Of a DNA stretch of 17,153 nt, positions 15,101 through 17,153 are shown piece after piece; the first letter of the stretch is position 1, and each line of letters starts with the position of its first letter. Source of the stretch: an uncultured Veillonella sp. (lineage in GTDB: Bacteria > Bacillota > Negativicutes > Veillonellales > Veillonellaceae); assembly GCF_915069625.1 (NCBI RefSeq), contig NZ_CAJZFD010000023.1:1-17153 (forward strand), given 5' to 3'. The translations under genes and the position numbers were made by a program. The notes under the pieces were generated by a model. The model was not told the origin of the DNA. It searched no databases and worked only from the letters and a program-made list of their open reading frames with translations.

Positions 15101-15885
15101 GTATAGAGCTCAGCACGACCTTCCATGTATTCTTCGAGGGCTTCTTCAATAGGGCCTGTAAAGCGACTTGCTTCGATAGAGATATCCGTTAACTCTGTCA
15201 TAAATGTGGTATGACGGCAGTGGTCGGACCAATATGTATCGAAGAGGCGAATTTCTGTAATCGTAGGATCCCGGTGTTCTACCTCTGCATATTGTTGTCT
15301 AATCATTTGAAGGTCCGCTAATGTCATAGCAAGACCATAGTTTTTGATAAGTCCTTCTAACTCAGCATCGCTCATTGTCGTAAAGCCATCGATAGTTGCC
15401 ACTGGTTTTGGGTCCTCTAAATTGAGAGCCAAAGTGTTAGGTAATTCAAGGCTTGCTTCGCGGGAATCAACTGGGTTAATATAGTATGCTTTGATGGCAT
15501 TTTCTTGTTCTTTTGTGAAAGTACCTTCGATAGCAAATACACGAGCACAGCGAACAATATGGCCAGATGTAAGGGTTAGCATAGAAATACATTGCTCAGC
15601 ACTATCGGCGCGTTGATCGTATTGACCTGGTACATATTCAACAGCGAATACGAAACCTTGTACAGCTGGAATTTCTTCTAATACTGTATCCACAGGAGGT
15701 TCGGAGAAAATTAAATTTTTCGCAGATTCTAAATCTTTGGTATCTAAATTTTCAATATCATATCGTTCATAAATGGTAACACCTGTAACAGGTATAGATA
15801 ATTCCTGTTGCAAGGTCTGTAACATGCGTTGTGCTTCTTGGTTGAAAGATTCTCGTTTTGTTACGAATAATCGTTGTATAGCCAT
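12145..15885 (-). CDS. purL: Phosphoribosylformylglycinamidine synthase, single-chain
   Basis: This enzyme carries out the fourth step of purine synthesis: FGAR, glutamine and ATP give FGAM. The 1246-residue protein joins the parts that are separate PurS, PurL and PurQ in many Firmicutes. An N-terminal PurS-like region and linker occupy about 1-215. The ATP-binding synthase core includes TYWSDHCRHTTF (218-229), NETHNHPTEIEPFGGAATC (320-338) and GGKTGRDGCGGATGSS (446-461), and is duplicated further on. The class-I glutaminase domain (about 982-1246) has nucleophile C1087 in GICNGFQ, a conserved HGEGRF (from 1154) and the H1217/E1219 pair in AHSER. The length fits the clostridial-type single chain. 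The start at 15885 is set by AGGAGG 5 bases upstream; a 52-codon upstream extension is AT-rich and unlike PurL. No other pur gene is adjacent. Confidence 0.95.
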   Translation of the reverse strand: MAIQRLFVTKRESFNQEAQRMLQTLQQELSIPVTGVTIYERYDIENLDTKDLESAKNLIFSEPPVDTVLEEIPAVQGFVFAVEYVPGQYDQRADSAEQCISMLTLTSGHIVRCARVFAIEGTFTKEQENAIKAYYINPVDSREASLELPNTLALNLEDPKPVATIDGFTTMSDAELEGLIKNYGLAMTLADLQMIRQQYAEVEHRDPTITEIRLFDTYWSDHCRHTTFMTELTDISIEASRFTGPIEEALEEYMEGRAELYTSKKKARSLMDMATLAVKELRHAGGLTNLDESDEINACTIIVPVDVDGKTEEWLLLFKNETHNHPTEIEPFGGAATCLGGCIRDPLSGRAYVYQAMRITGSGDPHTSLEDTLEGKLPQKKITQEAARGYSSYGNQIGLATGEVKEYYHPGYVAKRMEIGAVIGAAPRNQVRREVPVPGDVVVLLGGKTGRDGCGGATGSSKEHTVESLSTCGAEVQKGNALTERKIQRLFRRGEVTTLIKRCNDFGAGGVSVAIGELTDGVTINLDLVPKKYAGLDGTELAISESQERMACVISATDVDAFKAYCDEENLECTVVADVTDTNRLIMNWNGETIVDISRDFLNTNGASQQQEAIVTAPADRSYFLRGSSSADNFKEKWLAAVSDLNTASQQGLAERFDSTVGANTVLMPFGGKFQKTPTQGMVAKLPVLNGETTTASIMTHGFVPELSAWSPYHGAQYAVLLSVAKLVALGGRREDAYLTLQEYFERLNSKESWGKPVAALLGAYKAQKELEIGAIGGKDSMSGTFMDLTVPPTLVSFAVGTAHVDNIVSQELKGVDHRLVFFDVPRMYDDTPDWDRFKENCDTLQEQIQKGRVYSAYVVDQGGIPEAVTKMALGNNIGVKFDKYAERAIFQPALGAFIVEVDIKAVNYLLELPGLKVIGVTQANPVIEWADQSISLKEIQATYEAPLNDIFPMHAPNGSGEAVAYIHDQHAKPRSTSLGAKPKVLIPVFPGTNCEFDAARAFERAGAETDIVVIRNQTPEQLKESIDVIKAKLAESQILMFPGGFSAGDEPDGSGKFMATLFRNPYLAEGLENLLYKQDGLVLGICNGFQALIKLGLLPGGHIETLTADHSTLTYNTIGRHLSRMVNTKVISTKSPWMSDAKAGEIYTVPISHGEGRFIASPQQVLEFNKTGQIATQYVDFDGIASMDSRFNPNQSVAAIEGIYSPDGRVFGKMAHSERCGLGISKNIPGQLEMPIFTSGVKYFK

Positions 15886-15934
15886 TGTAGCCTCCTGTAA
15901 TGTATATAATTCCCTATGGGATATTGACAAATTA

Positions 15935-15963
15935 AGTATAGTAGGTCTAGACTTATAAGTAAA
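15935..15963 (-). promoter_or_regulatory. Candidate purL promoter
   Basis: On the minus strand TTTACT (15958-15963) and TATACT (15935-15940) are 17 bases apart, giving a leader of about 40 bases. The -35 is overlapped by the ACTTATAA repeats at 15951-15980. A TTGTCA at 15924-15929 with a -10 nearer the gene would start inside the ribosome binding site and is less likely. Confidence 0.45.
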
Positions 15964-15980
15964 GATAATCTTACTTATAA
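15951..15980. repeat. ACTTATAA repeats and inverted repeat over the purL -35, possible operator
   Basis: TTATAAGTAA (15953-15962) and its exact complement TTACTTATAA (15971-15980) form a 10-bp dyad with an 8-base spacer. In addition ACTTATAA occurs at 15951-15958 and 15973-15980, exactly 22 bases apart (about two helix turns), and 15951-15960 is itself a perfect palindrome. The cluster covers the candidate purL -35. It could be bound by the divergent LysR-type regulator or by an unrelated purine regulator. Confidence 0.45.
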
Positions 15981-16005
15981 AAAGATTAGAAATACTAATA
16001 AATAT

Positions 16006-16050
16006 GAAAAATTCATGAAGGTCATAAGACCTAATATTCATGAAGTTTTC
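16006..16050. repeat. Nested palindromes (ATTCATGAAG direct repeat around AGGTC/GACCT stem)
   Basis: ATTCATGAAG occurs at 16011-16020 and 16036-16045, a 25-base period, each copy containing the palindrome TTCATGAA. Between them AGGTC (16019-16023) pairs with GACCT (16028-16032). GAAAA (16006-16010) and TTTTC (16046-16050) close the outside. The whole is an imperfect 45-base dyad midway between purL and the LysR gene. It may be an operator for a dimer or tetramer of the LysR protein; it lacks the features of an intrinsic terminator for either gene. Confidence 0.45.
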
Positions 16051-16082
16051 TACATATTCATTATATATTGAGAGTTCATCGT

Positions 16083-16088
16083 TATAAT
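16083..16088 (+). promoter_or_regulatory. -10 element before the LysR-family gene
   Basis: TATAAT is a perfect -10, with no recognisable -35 at 16-18 bases. An imperfect dyad (ACATATTCAT at 16052-16061 against ATGATATGT at 16097-16105) flanks it. Autoregulation, common for LysR-type genes, would fit. Confidence 0.35.
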
Positions 16089-16153
16089 ATAATAAATGAT
16101 ATGTATAGTTAAAAGTAAGACGTTACTATTAGTATATAACAGAGGTGAATAAA

Positions 16154-17059
16154 ATGGCAGTATCTGCAGATTTATATAGAACCTTTTTAGGGGTAGGCTT
16201 ATATTTATCCTTTTCTCGTGCCGCAAAAGAACTAGGTGTGTCTCAATCCGCCATCAGTCAAAGCATTAAACAATTAGAAGGGGAACTGAATATGCCTCTT
16301 TTCGTGCGTACTACAAAATCTGTAGGATTCACGCCGGAAGGTAAGGAATTGTTCGATACGGTAGCTAAAGCGTTCTCCATCCTTGATAATGGGGTGACTC
16401 AATTACAAGAACGTGTTAGCCAAGCTTATGAAAGTTTAAACCTTGCTGCTACAGATACATTATGTCGCCATTTCTTATTACCATATTTCCATAAATGGCA
16501 ATTGCAAGAAAGTGAAATCGGATTGCATATCATTAATCGTCCATCCCCTGATTGCGTAGAGTTGGTACTCAATAAAGAGGCTCAGTTAGCGGTGGTTAAT
16601 GATTATGAAGGCTTGCGTGATAATCCTCAATTAGAGGTCACTACATTGGCTACAATTCAAGATGTATTTGTTGGTGGCCCTGACTATAAAGGGGCAGGGT
16701 TCTTTGATCAAGGTCGTTTACTTAACGAGCCTATTTTATTATTACATAAGGGCTCTGCGAGCCGTACCTTCTTTGATGAAGTAACACATGGTGCATGCCG
16801 TAAACCTCGTTTTGAACTTGGTAGCGTCGATGTATTGCTCGATCTTGTAGAAATTAATATGGGCATTTCCATGTTGCCTAACCATGTAGTGCAACAAAAG
16901 ATGCAAGAAGGCTCCATCGTGCGTATCGATACAGATATTCCTGTACCGACCCGTGATATTGTACTTGTCCGTTCTCGTTTGGTACCTCAATCTGAAGGGG
17001 CTGCGCGCTTCACATCCTTGCTTATTAATCGTGAAAGCACTCGTGATAAGGTCTTATAA
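16154..17059 (+). CDS. LysR-family transcriptional regulator
   Basis: The 301-residue protein has the normal LysR layout. The N-terminal winged helix-turn-helix (about 1-62) includes SFSRAAKELGVSQSAISQSIKQLEG with recognition-helix residues SQSAISQSIKQLE (about 30-42) and LFVRTTKSVGFTPEGKELF. A linker helix (about 63-90) and a periplasmic-binding-like effector domain (about 91-295) follow. The co-inducer cannot be deduced. The start is the ATG at 16154, with AGAGGTG 6 bases upstream; a GTG three codons earlier overlaps that site and is less likely. It is divergent from purL, and LysR-type regulators often control the divergent neighbour, but a purine role is not established for this family and its true target may lie elsewhere. 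A strong terminator follows. Confidence 0.92.
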   Translation: MAVSADLYRTFLGVGLYLSFSRAAKELGVSQSAISQSIKQLEGELNMPLFVRTTKSVGFTPEGKELFDTVAKAFSILDNGVTQLQERVSQAYESLNLAATDTLCRHFLLPYFHKWQLQESEIGLHIINRPSPDCVELVLNKEAQLAVVNDYEGLRDNPQLEVTTLATIQDVFVGGPDYKGAGFFDQGRLLNEPILLLHKGSASRTFFDEVTHGACRKPRFELGSVDVLLDLVEINMGISMLPNHVVQQKMQEGSIVRIDTDIPVPTRDIVLVRSRLVPQSEGAARFTSLLINRESTRDKVL

Positions 17060-17063
17060 TTAT

Positions 17064-17106
17064 AAGACACACTTTTTGAGAGATTTCAGAAAGTGTGTCT
17101 TTTTAT
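17064..17106 (+). terminator. Terminator of the LysR-family gene
   Basis: AAGACACACTTT (17064-17075) pairs with AAAGTGTGTCTT (17090-17101), with extra pairing inside the loop, and a T run follows to 17104. The remaining 47 bases to the window end contain only AT-rich sequence without a recognisable gene. Confidence 0.92.
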
Positions 17107-17153
17107 ATTTTAGACTAGTCTTATCTGTGCTATATTATATTGTTATAAACCTG

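Noticed and set aside
12190..15106. Many plus-strand open frames opposite purL
   Set aside because: They have no start signals or recognisable protein features, and purL is intact through the whole region.
15886..16041. 52-codon N-terminal extension of purL
   Set aside because: It is AT-rich, has no ribosome binding site, covers the candidate promoter and repeats, and does not resemble PurL; the ATG at 15885 has AGGAGG.
1..17153. CRISPR array, prophage or defence-island content
   Set aside because: No regularly spaced repeats, integrase, capsid or nuclease/helicase genes were seen; all long genes belong to known metabolic, transport or regulatory families.
17107..17153. AT-rich -10-like TATTAT (17133-17138) at the right edge as a promoter
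   Set aside because: The hexamer 17 bases upstream matches the -35 consensus poorly and no downstream gene is visible in the window.

Overview
The window is AT-rich with a low-GC, Firmicute-style layout: strong AGGAGG ribosome binding sites, compact intergenic gaps and many rho-independent hairpins. It also carries genes typical of anaerobes with an outer membrane: a flavodiiron protein, a one-chain clostridial-type PurL, and an ArnT-like lipid-linked sugar transferase next to a BcrC-type undecaprenyl-diphosphatase. Together these suggest a Negativicute, most likely Veillonella or a close relative. That assignment is inferred from gene content and style, not from a database match.

Left part (1-5842): two hairpins at the extreme left edge look like the right end of an IS200/IS605-type element. 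They are followed by divergent pepT (tripeptidase, minus) and an OPT-family oligopeptide transporter (plus), a plausible peptide uptake and breakdown pair with an inverted repeat between their promoters. After a strong terminator come a lone solute-binding lipoprotein of the polar amino acid ABC type and a homocysteine S-methyltransferase (mmuM), ending in another strong terminator.

Middle (5843-10746): a tRNA-Ser(GGA) on the minus strand with its own near-consensus promoter and terminator, then a minus-strand pair bcrC - ArnT-like glycosyltransferase. Divergent from that pair is a plus-strand two-component system, histidine kinase then OmpR/PhoB-type regulator, overlapping by 4 bases. The divergent gap holds a perfect 10-bp direct repeat with an 11-bp period just upstream of a -10 element for bcrC. 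This is the arrangement expected for an OmpR-family activator site. The simplest reading is an envelope-stress module: the kinase senses a cell-surface signal and the regulator raises undecaprenyl-phosphate recycling and surface glycan modification.

Right part (10747-17153): a flavodiiron protein (oxygen/NO detoxification) convergent with the regulator, then purL (FGAM synthase, 1246 residues) on the minus strand, and a divergent LysR-family regulator. The purL-lysR gap contains unusually dense dyad and direct repeats.

Overall this is mostly an ordinary core-genome region. No CRISPR array, phage or defence island is visible. The points most worth a second look are the putative direct-repeat operator of the two-component/bcrC module, the repeat-rich purL-lysR gap, and the mobile-element end at the left edge.
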